Below, one piece after another: positions 37,801-42,499 of a stretch of DNA of 64,000 nt (the stretch's first letter is position 1; each line of letters opens with the position of its first letter). The DNA comes from Malania oleifera. Its lineage: Eukaryota; Streptophyta; Magnoliopsida; Santalales; Ximeniaceae. Under the pieces are notes generated by a model, which made no database searches, had not been told where the DNA came from, and saw only the letters and a program-made list of their open reading frames with translations. A program made the position numbers and the translations under genes. The DNA is taken from contig NC_080420.1 in the NCBI RefSeq assembly GCF_029873635.1, forward strand, positions 34,494,231-34,558,230, read 5' to 3'.

Positions 37801-40800
37801 AAGTACAAGTGGTACTTGCCACTTCCTAGGACAATCTCTGGTATCTTGGTTCTCCAAGAAACAGAATTCCATGGTGTCTACTGTTGAGGCTAAATACGTA
37901 GCAACAGGTAGTTGTTGTGCACAAACGTGGTACATGAAACAACAACTCAAGGATTTCAATATGGAATATTCAGCTGTACCAATTAAATGTGATAACACCA
38001 GCACCATTAGTTTTTCCAAAAATCATATTTCTCACTCTCGGATCAAGCACATTGACATTAGACATCATTTTCTTAGAGATCATGTGCAAAAGGAAGATAT
38101 CATTCTTGAATTCGTAAATACAGACGAAGGGTAATTCTTCCTTATGGAGGAATTTTGACCCTCATCTTTGAACGTCTAGGCGTTACCACTCCATCCACCC
38201 TACTTATCAAACAAACACATTATGATATCTTTTCATCTACTAACATTAAACAAATGGGTTATGAGAAGTATCAGCAACATGGATGGTTGCTTAAGGATGG
38301 TAGGGCACGTAGAGCTCCACAACAGGCTCCAGCGCCGCAACAAGCTCCTAAACCCCAACAAGTTGCACCACCAGCAGACGATGCTCCCTCCAGGTCTGCA
38401 AATTATCACTAGCATATGGACTCGTAGCTAAGTGCTATTCGTGGAGACATGAACACTAATTTTAGTGCACTTCAGACCAGCTTCACTTCCTTCGATCAGA
38501 GGCTTGGACGTATTGAAAGCTACATGGAAGGCTCTTCTTCTTCACGAGGGGAGGCTCCCATGGAGACAACCTCAGGAGATGATGATGATGAGACTGATGA
38601 TGATGATGATGAGGGTACGGAAACTGATGGTGGCAATGAATCTTAATTTTATTTCTTATCTCACTGAACGAATTTGGGTTGTAATATTTGTGTTTGATAT
38701 AGCTCCTAACATTTTTCTTTCTTTTGCTGCTTTCTCTTAATGTTTATTCTGGAAATTCTGTATTGCATGTTGATTTTGGATTATCTTGAATATCTTTTGC
38801 ATGTTGAATGTTGGATATCTGGATTGGACATCTTGTAGGATATTTCTTGAGAAATGCATGCTGAATTTGGACCTTGTACTTGTGAACCGAATGCTGATTT
38901 ATGGTCCTAAATTGATTTACATTTTTTTTTTTTTCTTAGTTAATCTTTTTTGTTGATGTCAAAAGGGGGAGAAGCATTTGCAAAATGAGAAAATGAGAAC
39001 ATGAAATGTCTTTGTAAAATGAGAACATGAAAATGAGATTACATACATGAGCTGAATAATCTAAATTTTTTAGATATACCGTATGAATGAAATTCTAATA
39101 TGAGTTATACCATGATATATGTTGAAAGTGCTGAAAGCTCAATATATATTCTAAATGCGTCTTAAAAATTCTGATATTCATACAATGACTTGTTAAGGAC
39201 ATGTTTATTGTAAGGGAGAGCCTCATTAAGGCTTTCTCATTTTTACTCCTTATTTATCATCATCAAAATGGGGGAGATTGTTGGCCTAACAAGGCTTAAT
39301 CTCGTTTTGATGATATCAAATCAAGGTTACTTAACATGTTTGTTTAAGTTAAGTTTCAGGATTTAAGTGTTTTTATGAAATCAAGTGAGTATGCTTGAAG
39401 AGCTTGAATGAAGTATACACTTTAAGCTATGAGCCATGATGGATATAAAGCTTCAAGTCATGAGAAACATGAAGTTTAGTGAAGCATTGATCAAAGCTCA
39501 AAAAGATACTGAAAGTTTCACAACATGAAGACTTAGGAATTTAGAGAGTTTTATCTTGTTAAAGTCTCATGTAAGTACTTCGATACTCAATATTGAAGAT
39601 TGAAGCTCTTAGGAATTTTTATGGACTTAGAGATCTATTTTAAAATCATGGAAAATATTTTCATAAAGCCTAAATTAAGTTTTCCAAGTTACAAGTTTAA
39701 GTTTTGGAACCAAACTTTGAAAAACAAAAAGTGGCTAAGTGGTCAGGCGACTCTTGATCTCACATCAGGCGACTGATATACTATTGACTTTGTTAATGAG
39801 CAAACAGAACAGGATCTGGTGACTGAACCATCGTGATCAGTCGACTGACCCAGTACTGATTTTCTGAATGGGCTATTTTTAAAGAGCTCAAGCAACTGAA
39901 CCTATGGCCCAGTCGACTAATGTCTGTATTTTAAATTGTTAACATCGCGGAACTTATTTCTAAATTTGGATAATTTGGTTTCCAAACTCAAAAAAAACTT
40001 GGGGAAAACAGTCTAAAATCTTTCTACTCTATATAAAGGTATTATTCTCGCAAATTAGGTTAACTCACGGCACACATACAATTGAAAAATTGAGTTATAC
40101 TGCTAAAATTCTATTCTGAACGGCTGCTTTGTGTTCTTGCTGAAACATTGAGAAATTATGATTTGATCTTTCGAAATCCACTCTCTATAATCAGATTACT
40201 GGTGATATAATCGTGAGTTTCATCTCTTTATTGATTTTATTGAAGTATATTGTGATTCTAACGTGTACAAATCTGCTCTTTTGAGGAGTATTTCTATTGT
40301 ACAAACAATCATGTTTTTGTTTGTTTTGTTATTGACGGTTCAAGGCTTTGAATCGTTGCCTAGCGAGAGGATTGTTCTTGTTAGAGAGGCGTCTCCACCT
40401 TGAACGGAGAGAGGGGTACTTCACTTAGTAACGAAGTGGAAAGGAAAATCCTCAAAGCGGGTTGCTTGAGGCAAGGACATATAGCCTGCTGGCCAAACCT
40501 TGTAAAAATCTTTATGTTCAATCTTCTTCTCCCTATCTATTTTAATTTCTGCAAGTTATAATCTGCATGTATGTTTTATATTCATTGAGAACTTGCTGAA
40601 TATTGGAAACTAGATGAATATTGAAAACTTGCTTAATATTTGGAATTGTGATTGAATCAAGATTATCATATTGGCTGTAAGTTTGTATTGATTGATTAAA
40701 AATTCAGACAAGCATTAATCTCTGAATTCTTGGATGAAATAGCTGAGGTAAAGGTTTGAGATTGATTATTTAATTGAAGCACAAGTGCTAAAATAATCAA

Positions 40801-42148
40801 AGTTGTATTAAAGAAATTGTATCTTAGAAAATCATTGACTATTGCTGAGAATCAGATTCTGAAAATTGCTCAACTGAATTAATTGAAGTTTGAGTCTAGA
40901 TTATATTTTCTAAATTCATATTCATATCTAGGATTCCCGATTTGTATAGCATGGTCGCTGTTTAGATATTGTGATTGTGTGGTTGTTGAAGTTTAAATTA
41001 AAAAGGGTTAAGGTAATCTGAAATTCCGCTAATAAATTTTTAATTACCCAATTCACCCACCTCTTGGAATACATCTTTAATTTTAAGCTATTTTTTATTT
41101 TTACTATTATATGATCATTATTTTATAGCAGTCATTTCAAGAACTCAAAAAGATTATCTCACACATCCAGGCCCATCTGGAACTTGGAAAATGCAAGGGA
41201 AAGAAAAGTATCCTTTTCAATATTTTGTTATCAAATAAAGCAAGAAAAAGTTAAAATATATAACAAATTTAATTTTACACATTATTAACACGTGAGATTT
41301 ATTAATTTCTAGTCATATTAGAATAAAAATTCATTTTTAATAACTTTTTAATATAGAGAGAAAACACAACCTTTCCTTTCCTCAAAGGAATCTTCATCCA
41401 AATGGAGGCAAAAAAATTATTATTTCAGAAAAGCATTTACAATAACTTAGCCAAACTCCCCCCTCACTGCAAACAACAATAACAGTCATACCTCAAACTC
41501 GGGGATTAAATTGTGAGATTCTGCAACTTTTTTCAACAATCTCAGCCAGGGACCCATCCTGGGATCGGGCGGCGCCGCCCATCCCGGCTTCCCACCTTGA
41601 GGCGGCACATCCCCCTCGCGCAAATGAGGAACCCCTGATTCATACACAACACCATTAATTAAATATGCAGAACAACCTTCTCACCTTCTTATGCCTCCAA
41701 AGGTACCTATAAGTATGGCAAATAGCAATAAATGCAAAAGGCTATCTATCCAGCTAGTAAAGTGGAGGAATGTGAAAATGTGCACCGATTGGGTGAACGG
41801 TGAGAGCAGGGCGGTTGGAAACGGCAGTGTGTTTGCTGAGGAAGATGAGGTTTTCCACCACCTCGCCGGTGGCCTCCTCCCACCGAATCTCCAAATGGTC
41901 CTCTTCCACAATGCCTTTGTCGTGCTGCAGCAGTCTGGCTTCTCCATTGACGAAGCTTCTGATGCCCTGTGATTGGAGCGATGATAACAGAGAGAGAGAG
42001 AGAGAGAGAAAGAGAGAGGGAGTAGCGGGGGAAAATGAAATGAAACCTGGAAGGAGGGACCAGGGTGCCAATTGGGCATGGCGAGGAGGGCGGTAGCGGG
42101 GCCAAGGGAGGCTGGATCGGTGGTTGTGGCCACTATCAGCGTCACCAT
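1740..42148 (-). CDS. GEK1: D-aminoacyl-tRNA deacylase, archaeal/plant type (DTD2), nine exons over 40.4 kb
   Basis: Exons, minus strand in transcript order: 42148-42047, 41966-41786, 41634-41492, 25961-25898, 23906-23854, 22684-22629, 22238-22164, 11971-11783, 1824-1740. They sum to 948 bp, 315 codons plus TGA, close to the roughly 317 residues of Arabidopsis GEK1. Every intron is GT-AG and all phases agree. The product starts [14 protein letters not shown], then carries [58 protein letters not shown] and [15 protein letters not shown], the conserved blocks of the DTD2 family. DTD2 hydrolyses D-amino acids mis-attached to tRNA; in plants it also clears aldehyde-modified D-aminoacyl-tRNAs, and Arabidopsis gek1 mutants are hypersensitive to ethanol and acetaldehyde. 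No stop or frameshift is seen, so I infer a functional gene despite introns of 15.5, 10.2 and 10.0 kb filled with transposable elements. Confidence 0.95.
3252..3365. repeat. 57-bp tandem duplication
   Basis: Two head-to-tail copies, 3252-3308 and 3309-3365, differ at only a few positions. They lie in DTD2 intron 8 directly left of the hAT-like element. No coding content. The near identity suggests a recent local duplication. Confidence 0.85.
3379..4221 (+). mobile_element. hAT-like non-autonomous element, copy 1
   Basis: An 843-bp element with near-perfect terminal inverted repeats CATGGTTTTAAAT, flanked by an exact 8-bp duplication GTCATGCC (3371-3378 and 4222-4229). The 8-bp target duplication and CA-start termini fit the hAT superfamily. 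The subterminal 150 bp at each end are packed with GTAACGG-type motifs, often as the palindrome CGTTACGTAACGG, as expected for transposase-binding repeats. No transposase is encoded. A second copy in opposite orientation is at 13795-14682. It sits in DTD2 intron 8. Confidence 0.8.
4230..4934. other. Intron 8 spacer, nothing recognised
   Basis: AT-rich sequence between the hAT-like element and the first recognisable LINE codons. It may include 5' parts of the degenerate LINE, but I can read no domain here. Confidence 0.4.
4935..5496 (+). pseudogene. LINE reverse transcriptase relic, N-terminal part
   Basis: Reading across two frames gives [20 protein letters not shown] (LINE GDRNTxFFHxxAxxRRRxNxI region), the [13 protein letters not shown] block at about 5235-5275, then [15 protein letters not shown] near 5430-5490. 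A frame change occurs near 5180 and another near 5320. The relic ends exactly at the left target-site duplication of the LTR element, and its sequence resumes at 9040. Confidence 0.85.
5502..5937 (+). repeat. 5' LTR of TR-GAG copy 1
   Basis: 436 bp, starting TGATGTAGGACGAGAAGC and ending GCCCCTGCATCA. It is alignable over its whole length with the 3' LTR at 8611-9034, which has lost a small stretch near the start. Confidence 0.9.
5940..5951 (+). other. Primer-binding site (initiator tRNA-Met), TR-GAG copy 1
   Basis: TGGTATCAGAGC lies two bases after the 5' LTR and is complementary to the 3' end of plant initiator tRNA-Met. It fixes the plus orientation of the element. Confidence 0.9.
6986..8437 (+). 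pseudogene. Ty3-type gag-protease, frameshifted
   Basis: The gag begins [15 protein letters not shown] and contains the retrotransposon gag core ([17 protein letters not shown], then [10 protein letters not shown] and [19 protein letters not shown]). A one-base shift near 7670 moves the frame. A zinc knuckle follows ([14 protein letters not shown] at about 7868-7910) in which the histidine position is glutamine. A retropepsin domain follows ([18 protein letters not shown]; the usual D-S/G-G is D-P-G). A second shift near 8335 moves HILLGRP into the third frame. No pol follows. The product would be a gag-protease polyprotein, now non-functional. Confidence 0.85.
8611..9034 (+). repeat. 3' LTR of TR-GAG copy 1
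   Basis: 424 bp from TGATGTAGGACGAGAAGC to CCCCTGCATCA, followed directly by the target-site duplication AAAAG. Confidence 0.9.
9040..9760 (+). pseudogene. LINE reverse transcriptase relic, catalytic part
   Basis: Continues the block at 4935-5496. It shows QHAFV and ALIANK, then [26 protein letters not shown] and [12 protein letters not shown] (9146-9376). The catalytic FADD box is changed: the frame around 9480 reads LLFTNDTNF, so one active-site aspartate is lost. The C-terminal stretch [17 protein letters not shown] is at 9555-9605. Confidence 0.85.
10540..11043 (+). pseudogene. LINE C-terminal zinc-binding RT domain relic
   Basis: Across two frames it reads [10 protein letters not shown]-like sequence, then [16 protein letters not shown], a Cys-rich stretch and an LLHYAWTRN block, the zf-RVT signature of plant LINEs. 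The final frame (10812-11042) reads [14 protein letters not shown] and ends in TAA. No poly(A) directly follows; the A-tract at 11254 is the best candidate. Confidence 0.75.
11386..11687. repeat. Diverged tandem duplication, about 168-bp period
   Basis: Two copies of about 134 bp, 11386-11519 and 11554-11687, share GTCCATTGCTAGC at one end and GATGCATATTCCA at the other. An A/T-rich linker separates them. They lie just downstream of DTD2 exon 8, in intron 8. Confidence 0.8.
11783..11971 (-). CDS. GEK1: DTD2 exon 8
   Basis: 189 bp between acceptor ATTACAG and donor GTAAGT. It encodes [19 protein letters not shown] and, after a variable linker, [20 protein letters not shown] and ILAHLDQ. These are strongly conserved DTD2 blocks. 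It is the largest exon and sits between two 10-kb introns. Confidence 0.95.
12163..12984 (+). repeat. 5' LTR of copia X with a MITE-like insert
   Basis: 822 bp, of which about 590 bp is the MITE-like insert at 12343-12934. The flanking LTR parts match the 187-bp 3' LTR. It ends GGATTTGAAATA just before the primer-binding site. Confidence 0.75.
12343..12934. mobile_element. MITE-like element inside the copia X LTR
   Basis: The termini are inverted repeats: ACACTTTGTTTAGAT at the left and, on the other strand at the right end, ACACTTTGTTTGGAT. The insert is absent from the partner LTR at 21573-21759, which supports insertion. Its right end (12856-12933) is a hairpin with arms of about 33 bp, so the right terminus seems to have been duplicated in inverted form. 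I could not fix a target-site duplication, so the superfamily is open. Confidence 0.6.
12985..12996 (+). other. Primer-binding site, copia X
   Basis: TGGTATCAGAGC directly after the 5' LTR; complementary to initiator tRNA-Met. Confidence 0.85.
13463..13765 (+). repeat. 5' LTR of TR-GAG copy 2, left piece
   Basis: Starts TAATGTAGGACAAGAGG (the TG start has become TA) and is cut by the copia at 13766. The remainder is 18811-18882, ending CCCCTGCATCA. Confidence 0.85.
13766..15193 (-). repeat. 3' LTR of copia A, interrupted by the hAT-like element
   Basis: Without the 888-bp insert and its 8-bp duplication the LTR is about 532 bp, matching the 538-bp partner at 18273-18810. It contains several CCGTCGACGG-type palindromes (about 14975-15110). 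Confidence 0.88.
13795..14682 (-). mobile_element. hAT-like non-autonomous element, copy 2 (innermost level)
   Basis: 888 bp with terminal inverted repeats CATGGTTTTAAA, flanked by an exact 8-bp duplication GCGGAAAC (13787-13794, 14683-14690). It is inverted relative to the copy at 3379-4221 and alignable with it end to end, including the GTAACGG-rich subterminal zones. No transposase. It sits in the 3' LTR of copia A and is therefore the youngest insertion in this nest. Confidence 0.85.
15194..15204 (-). other. Polypurine tract, copia A
   Basis: Minus-strand AAGGTGGAGAT abuts the 3' LTR start TGTTGTAATA, as expected for plus-strand priming. Confidence 0.8.
15205..18246 (-). pseudogene. Copia A gag-pol relic
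   Basis: From an ATG at 18246 ([16 protein letters not shown]) the relic shows gag ([20 protein letters not shown], then [20 protein letters not shown]), a CCHC knuckle ([17 protein letters not shown], 17620-17670), a protease box changed to [12 protein letters not shown], parts of integrase ([22 protein letters not shown]), the post-integrase linker, and RT/RNase H. RT jumps from IGCKWV to YVNDMLIAG, omitting about 130 residues of the palm, and the YVDD box reads YVND. Frameshifts and stops occur throughout. Non-functional. Confidence 0.85.
18258..18269 (-). other. Primer-binding site, copia A
   Basis: Minus-strand TGGTATCAGAGC three bases after the end of the 5' LTR (18273), complementary to initiator tRNA-Met. 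Confidence 0.88.
18273..18810 (-). repeat. 5' LTR of copia A
   Basis: 538 bp, uninterrupted. TGTTGT/ACAACA termini. Carries three or more near-perfect copies of the palindrome ACCGTCGACGGTTT between 18583 and 18725. Confidence 0.9.
18883..20519 (+). pseudogene. Interior of TR-GAG copy 2 with protease relic
   Basis: A primer-binding site (TGGTATCAGAAC, 18885-18896) is followed by a pyrimidine-rich leader with a (CTT)n microsatellite at 19030-19069, similar to the leader of copy 1. The gag core is missing. At 19961-20143 [15 protein letters not shown] and [14 protein letters not shown] match the retropepsin region of copy 1 ([14 protein letters not shown] there). A purine tract TTGGGGGAGATT precedes the 3' LTR. 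Confidence 0.7.
20520..20911 (+). repeat. 3' LTR of TR-GAG copy 2
   Basis: 392 bp from TGATGTAGGACATGAGG to a mutated end GCATGA, followed by the duplication ATACT. Confidence 0.87.
20960..21352. repeat. GAGCTCGAGT-rich repeat
   Basis: A stretch dense in GAGCT, CTCGAG and TCGAGTT words on both strands, with an AT-rich centre (21130-21220). It resembles the CTCGAGCTCGAG-rich MITE-like repeats common in plants and interrupts the copia X interior. I could not define its ends or a target duplication. Confidence 0.5.
21353..21565 (+). pseudogene. Copia X RNase H/C-terminal relic
   Basis: Reads [20 protein letters not shown] then EVDSC, the conserved C-terminal RNase H block of copia pol (normally NPxFHxRTKHIExDxHFIR), and ends shortly before the purine tract GCTTGAGGGGGAA. 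Everything upstream in pol is gone. Confidence 0.75.
21573..21759 (+). repeat. 3' LTR of copia X
   Basis: 187 bp, TGTTAGAAGGG...TTTACAACA, followed by the duplication GTATG. Confidence 0.82.
21765..22163. other. Proximal end of intron 7, nothing recognised
   Basis: AT-rich intronic sequence that precedes the donor site after exon 7. No repeat or gene seen. Confidence 0.6.
22164..22238 (-). CDS. GEK1: DTD2 exon 7 (GGGHY-PRH motif)
   Basis: 75 bp between acceptor TTTTTCAG and donor GTGAGT. It encodes [20 protein letters not shown] and MDIA. The GIGGGHYxPRH block is the most conserved signature of archaeal and plant DTD2 and part of the catalytic pocket in the family. Confidence 0.96.
22629..22684 (-). 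CDS. GEK1: DTD2 exon 6
   Basis: 56-bp exon, acceptor TTGAAG, donor GTATAT. Encodes [18 protein letters not shown] plus two bases of the following codon. A TA microsatellite lies just upstream in intron 5 (about 22725-22748). Confidence 0.94.
23081..23763 (+). mobile_element. Tourist-like MITE A in DTD2 intron 5
   Basis: 683 bp, flanked by TAA at 23078-23080 and 23764-23766. Its ends read G(T)GGTCGTTTGGTATC and, inverted, GGGTTTGTTTGGTAT. TAA/TTA target duplications and GGGnnTGTTTGG termini are typical of PIF/Harbinger-derived Tourist elements. Very AT-rich, no coding capacity. An inverted relative is at 24865-25528 on the other side of exon 5. Confidence 0.75.
23854..23906 (-). CDS. GEK1: DTD2 exon 5 (53 bp)
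   Basis: Acceptor GATGCAG, donor GTTGAG (weak). Encodes [17 protein letters not shown] after completing a split glycine codon. The exon matches the family block STEEYWKRQDAAQ. It is the smallest exon and lies between two inverted Tourist-like elements, about 90 bp from the first and 960 bp from the second. Confidence 0.94.
24865..25528 (-). mobile_element. Tourist-like MITE B in DTD2 intron 4
   Basis: 664 bp flanked by TAA (24862-24864, 25529-25531). Left end GGGTCTATTTGGTATCGTTG; right end, inverted, GGGGCTGTTTGGTATCACTA. Each end matches the opposite end of element A, so the two are inverted copies of one family. Confidence 0.77.
25560..25885. repeat. Tandem duplication, about 170-bp period
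   Basis: Two adjacent copies (about 25560-25730 and 25731-25885) sharing AAATCTCATGCTTTATACATC, reported here only in part, and ending CCAATCCTGTGTGA. In intron 4, immediately downstream of exon 4. Confidence 0.8.
25898..25961 (-). CDS. GEK1: DTD2 exon 4
   Basis: 64 bp, acceptor ATTTAG, donor GTAAAT. Encodes [20 protein letters not shown] and I. EATHHGP is a near-invariant DTD2 block. Separated from exon 3 by a 15.5-kb intron. Confidence 0.96.
26422..26936 (+). repeat. 5' LTR of copia B
   Basis: 515 bp, with CCGTCAACGG/CCGTCGACGG motifs at 26505-26630. Followed by a decayed primer site (TGGTATTAGAGC). Confidence 0.87.
26963..28907 (+). pseudogene. Copia B gag, protease and integrase relic
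   Basis: Starts [17 protein letters not shown]; the gag core is at 27071-27379 ([20 protein letters not shown]). The zinc knuckle has lost its cysteines ([16 protein letters not shown]). The protease box [12 protein letters not shown] at 27843-27880 is intact locally. SLGTLG then runs straight into the middle of integrase, showing a deletion. Later integrase and linker are readable ([18 protein letters not shown], then [15 protein letters not shown]). Stops and frameshifts throughout. Confidence 0.82.
28908..29226 (-). repeat. 3' LTR of the Cassandra element
   Basis: 319 bp, same length as its partner. Most differences are transitions, many of them CG to CA or TG, as expected after methylation. 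Confidence 0.9.
29066..29141 (-). other. 5S rRNA-like segment in the Cassandra 3' LTR
   Basis: Minus strand shows GGTTAAGCGTGCTTGACTTG then ATGAGTGATC in place of 5S GTTAAGCGTGCTTGG and ATGGGTGACC. The GTTAAGCGTGCTTG internal-promoter region is better kept here than in the other LTR. Confidence 0.85.
29321..29333 (-). other. Primer-binding site, Cassandra element
   Basis: Minus-strand TGGTATCAGAGTC three bases after the 5' LTR; pairs with initiator tRNA-Met. Together with the purine tract at 29227-29239 it makes up much of the 110-bp interior. Confidence 0.9.
29337..29655 (-). repeat. 5' LTR of the Cassandra element
   Basis: 319 bp, minus-strand start TGTGATACCCCATGG, end GGGGCGTTACA. Confidence 0.9.
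29495..29570 (-). other. 5S rRNA-like segment in the Cassandra 5' LTR
   Basis: Minus strand reads CCCATATGAACTCC, GGTTAAGC, GGGATAGGTGACCTTCTGGG and AAGT, matching 5S CCCATCAGAACTCC, GTTAAGC and GATGGGTGACCTCCTGGGAAGT. Diverged, so a relic of the Pol III internal promoter region and not a working 5S gene. Confidence 0.88.
29661..30475 (+). pseudogene. Copia B RT/RNase H relic
   Basis: Continues after the [24 protein letters not shown], then an in-frame stop and a jump to FYVNDMLI with the RT palm missing. RNase H follows ([50 protein letters not shown]) and ends at about 30473. The deletion point equals that in copia A. Confidence 0.85.
30570..31110 (+). repeat. 3' LTR of copia B
   Basis: 541 bp after the purine tract CAAGGTGGAGAT. 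It diverges visibly from the 5' LTR, so the insertion is old. Confidence 0.88.
31111..31805. other. Intron 3 spacer
   Basis: AT-rich sequence with a compound (TTG)n/(CTA)n microsatellite at about 31378-31425. No gene or element recognised. Confidence 0.6.
31811..33438 (+). repeat. 5' LTR of the SIRE-type element
   Basis: 1,628 bp. It lacks about 13 bp at its start and a 126-bp block (compare 39396-39521) relative to the 3' LTR. A CTATATAAA box lies at about 32398-32406. GACTGA/GTCGACT-type repeats occur at 32130-32300. Confidence 0.85.
33441..33452 (+). other. Primer-binding site, SIRE-type element
   Basis: TGGTATCAAAGC, one mismatch to the tRNA-Met site. Confidence 0.82.
33497..34984 (+). 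pseudogene. SIRE-type gag with one early stop
   Basis: Likely start ATG at 33497 ([20 protein letters not shown], then [11 protein letters not shown]). A TAA at 33587 sits where the family has a sense codon; the frame is then open for 463 codons (33593-34984). It contains the UBN2-type gag domain, a serine/acidic stretch ([14 protein letters not shown]) and a predicted coiled coil near residues 345-420. The zinc knuckle lies downstream of the gag stop ([15 protein letters not shown], about 35079-35123). A single suppressed or mutated codon would restore the frame, but as it stands it is a pseudogene. Confidence 0.85.
35040..38134 (+). pseudogene. SIRE-type pol relic (PR-IN-RT-RH)
   Basis: In order: zinc knuckle, protease ([17 protein letters not shown], about 35281-35330), GAG-pre-integrase ([17 protein letters not shown]), integrase core ([42 protein letters not shown]), RT ([36 protein letters not shown]) and RNase H ([17 protein letters not shown], then [14 protein letters not shown]). 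The RT box reads YVNDIIFG at 37270-37293, so the first catalytic aspartate is asparagine. At least six in-frame stops and several frameshifts separate the open segments. Confidence 0.88.
38155..38646 (+). other. Two short open frames between SIRE-type pol and the 3' LTR
   Basis: The first (38155-38412) has a Pro/Gln/Ala-rich run ([16 protein letters not shown]) and the second (38449-38646) a helical segment ([20 protein letters not shown]) then a serine stretch and a long Asp/Glu tail. SIRE elements can carry an env-like frame at this position; I see no signal peptide or membrane segment here, so envelope function is not supported. They may be the remains of one longer frame. Confidence 0.55.
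39265..39278 (+). other. Polypurine tract, SIRE-type element
   Basis: AAAATGGGGGAGAT directly before the 3' LTR start TGTTGGCC. Confidence 0.85.
39279..41085 (+). repeat. 3' LTR of the SIRE-type element
   Basis: 1,807 bp from TGTTGGCCTAACAAGGC to the decayed end AATTTTA. It keeps the 126-bp block missing from the 5' LTR. Confidence 0.87.
41091..41491. other. Proximal end of intron 3, nothing recognised
   Basis: AT-rich intronic sequence leading to the donor of exon 3. Confidence 0.6.
41492..41634 (-). CDS. GEK1: DTD2 exon 3
   Basis: 143 bp, acceptor AATCAG, donor GTATGA. Encodes [20 protein letters not shown] then [22 protein letters not shown] content is clearly above the flanking intron. 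It matches the family GGKPGWA and GPW-RLLKKMAE blocks. Confidence 0.95.
41786..41966 (-). CDS. GEK1: DTD2 exon 2
   Basis: 181 bp, acceptor ATCACAG, donor GTGCAC. Encodes [18 protein letters not shown], then [20 protein letters not shown] and [33 protein letters not shown] is a family signature. Confidence 0.96.
41967..42046 (-). repeat. DTD2 intron 1 with a (CT)n microsatellite
   Basis: An 80-bp intron (GTTTCA...ATCACAG) containing a CT repeat of about 29 bp (about 41990-42018), which doubles as the pyrimidine tract. Length variation here could affect splicing. Confidence 0.8.
42047..42148 (-). CDS. GEK1: DTD2 exon 1 (start codon)
   Basis: 102 bp: [20 protein letters not shown], then [14 protein letters not shown], donor GTTTCA. 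The ATG at 42148 is the first in frame and matches the N-terminus of plant DTD2 ([14 protein letters not shown]). Confidence 0.95.
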
Positions 42149-42499
42149 ATTTGTTTTTGTTTCTGGGTCTGCTTCTGATTCTTCTTCTTCTTCTGTATCA
42201 ATGGAATTGAATCTTCTATTGGGAATTTTGAAAAGTTGGAATTGAGGCTTATAGAGAGAGGGACCAAGTGCCTGTATGCTCCCACACAGTGTGCGGGAAA
42301 TGGGAATTCTATTTCTATGGGCGGAGGGGAATGTGAAGCCGCCATAGCTGCTGACTAGCTCACATTTGGCACTTCTTGTCGGTCCAGCGTTTCCGCTTGA
42401 AGAAGGCAGGCGGAATGGCTGTCAATAGAAGATGAGACGACGCCGTTTTTCGGCTGCCGAAAAGCATGAAGAAGTAGTGAAAATATTAATTAGAATCGT
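42149..42499 (-). promoter_or_regulatory. GEK1: DTD2 5' UTR and putative core promoter
   Basis: 351 bp between the DTD2 start and the tRNA gene. A GAA-rich stretch (42179-42195, seen as CTT on the plus strand) is probably 5' UTR. A TATA-like CTCTATAAGCC on the minus strand at about 42246-42256, some 100 bp upstream of the ATG, would place transcription start near 42220. No start-site data are available; this is inference from position and sequence. Confidence 0.4.
42480..42484 (-). terminator. Pol III terminator of tRNA-Val
   Basis: Run of five T on the minus strand, 15 nt after the tRNA 3' end. Confidence 0.7.

Larger units (their letters stand above)
31811..41085 (+). mobile_element. SIRE-type Ty1/copia retrotransposon, complete in structure
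   Basis: 9,275 bp with LTRs of 1.6 and 1.8 kb, flanks GGCTA (31806-31810) and AGCTA (41086-41090), one mismatch. A primer site TGGTATCAAAGC follows the 5' LTR, and a purine tract AAAATGGGGGAGAT precedes the 3' LTR. Domain order gag, zinc knuckle, protease, integrase, RT, RNase H is copia; the long LTRs, gag with an acidic C-terminal part and about 1.1 kb between pol and the 3' LTR are typical of SIRE/Maximus. Coding sequence has stops and a lost RT aspartate. Antisense to DTD2, in intron 3. Confidence 0.9.

Noticed and set aside
38155-38646. Envelope gene of the SIRE-type element
   Set aside because: No signal peptide, membrane segment or envelope-like motif can be read.
41681-42148. Single 155-codon gene on the minus strand
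   Set aside because: The first 34 codons are DTD2 exon 1; the rest reads through intron 1 and out of frame through exon 2.
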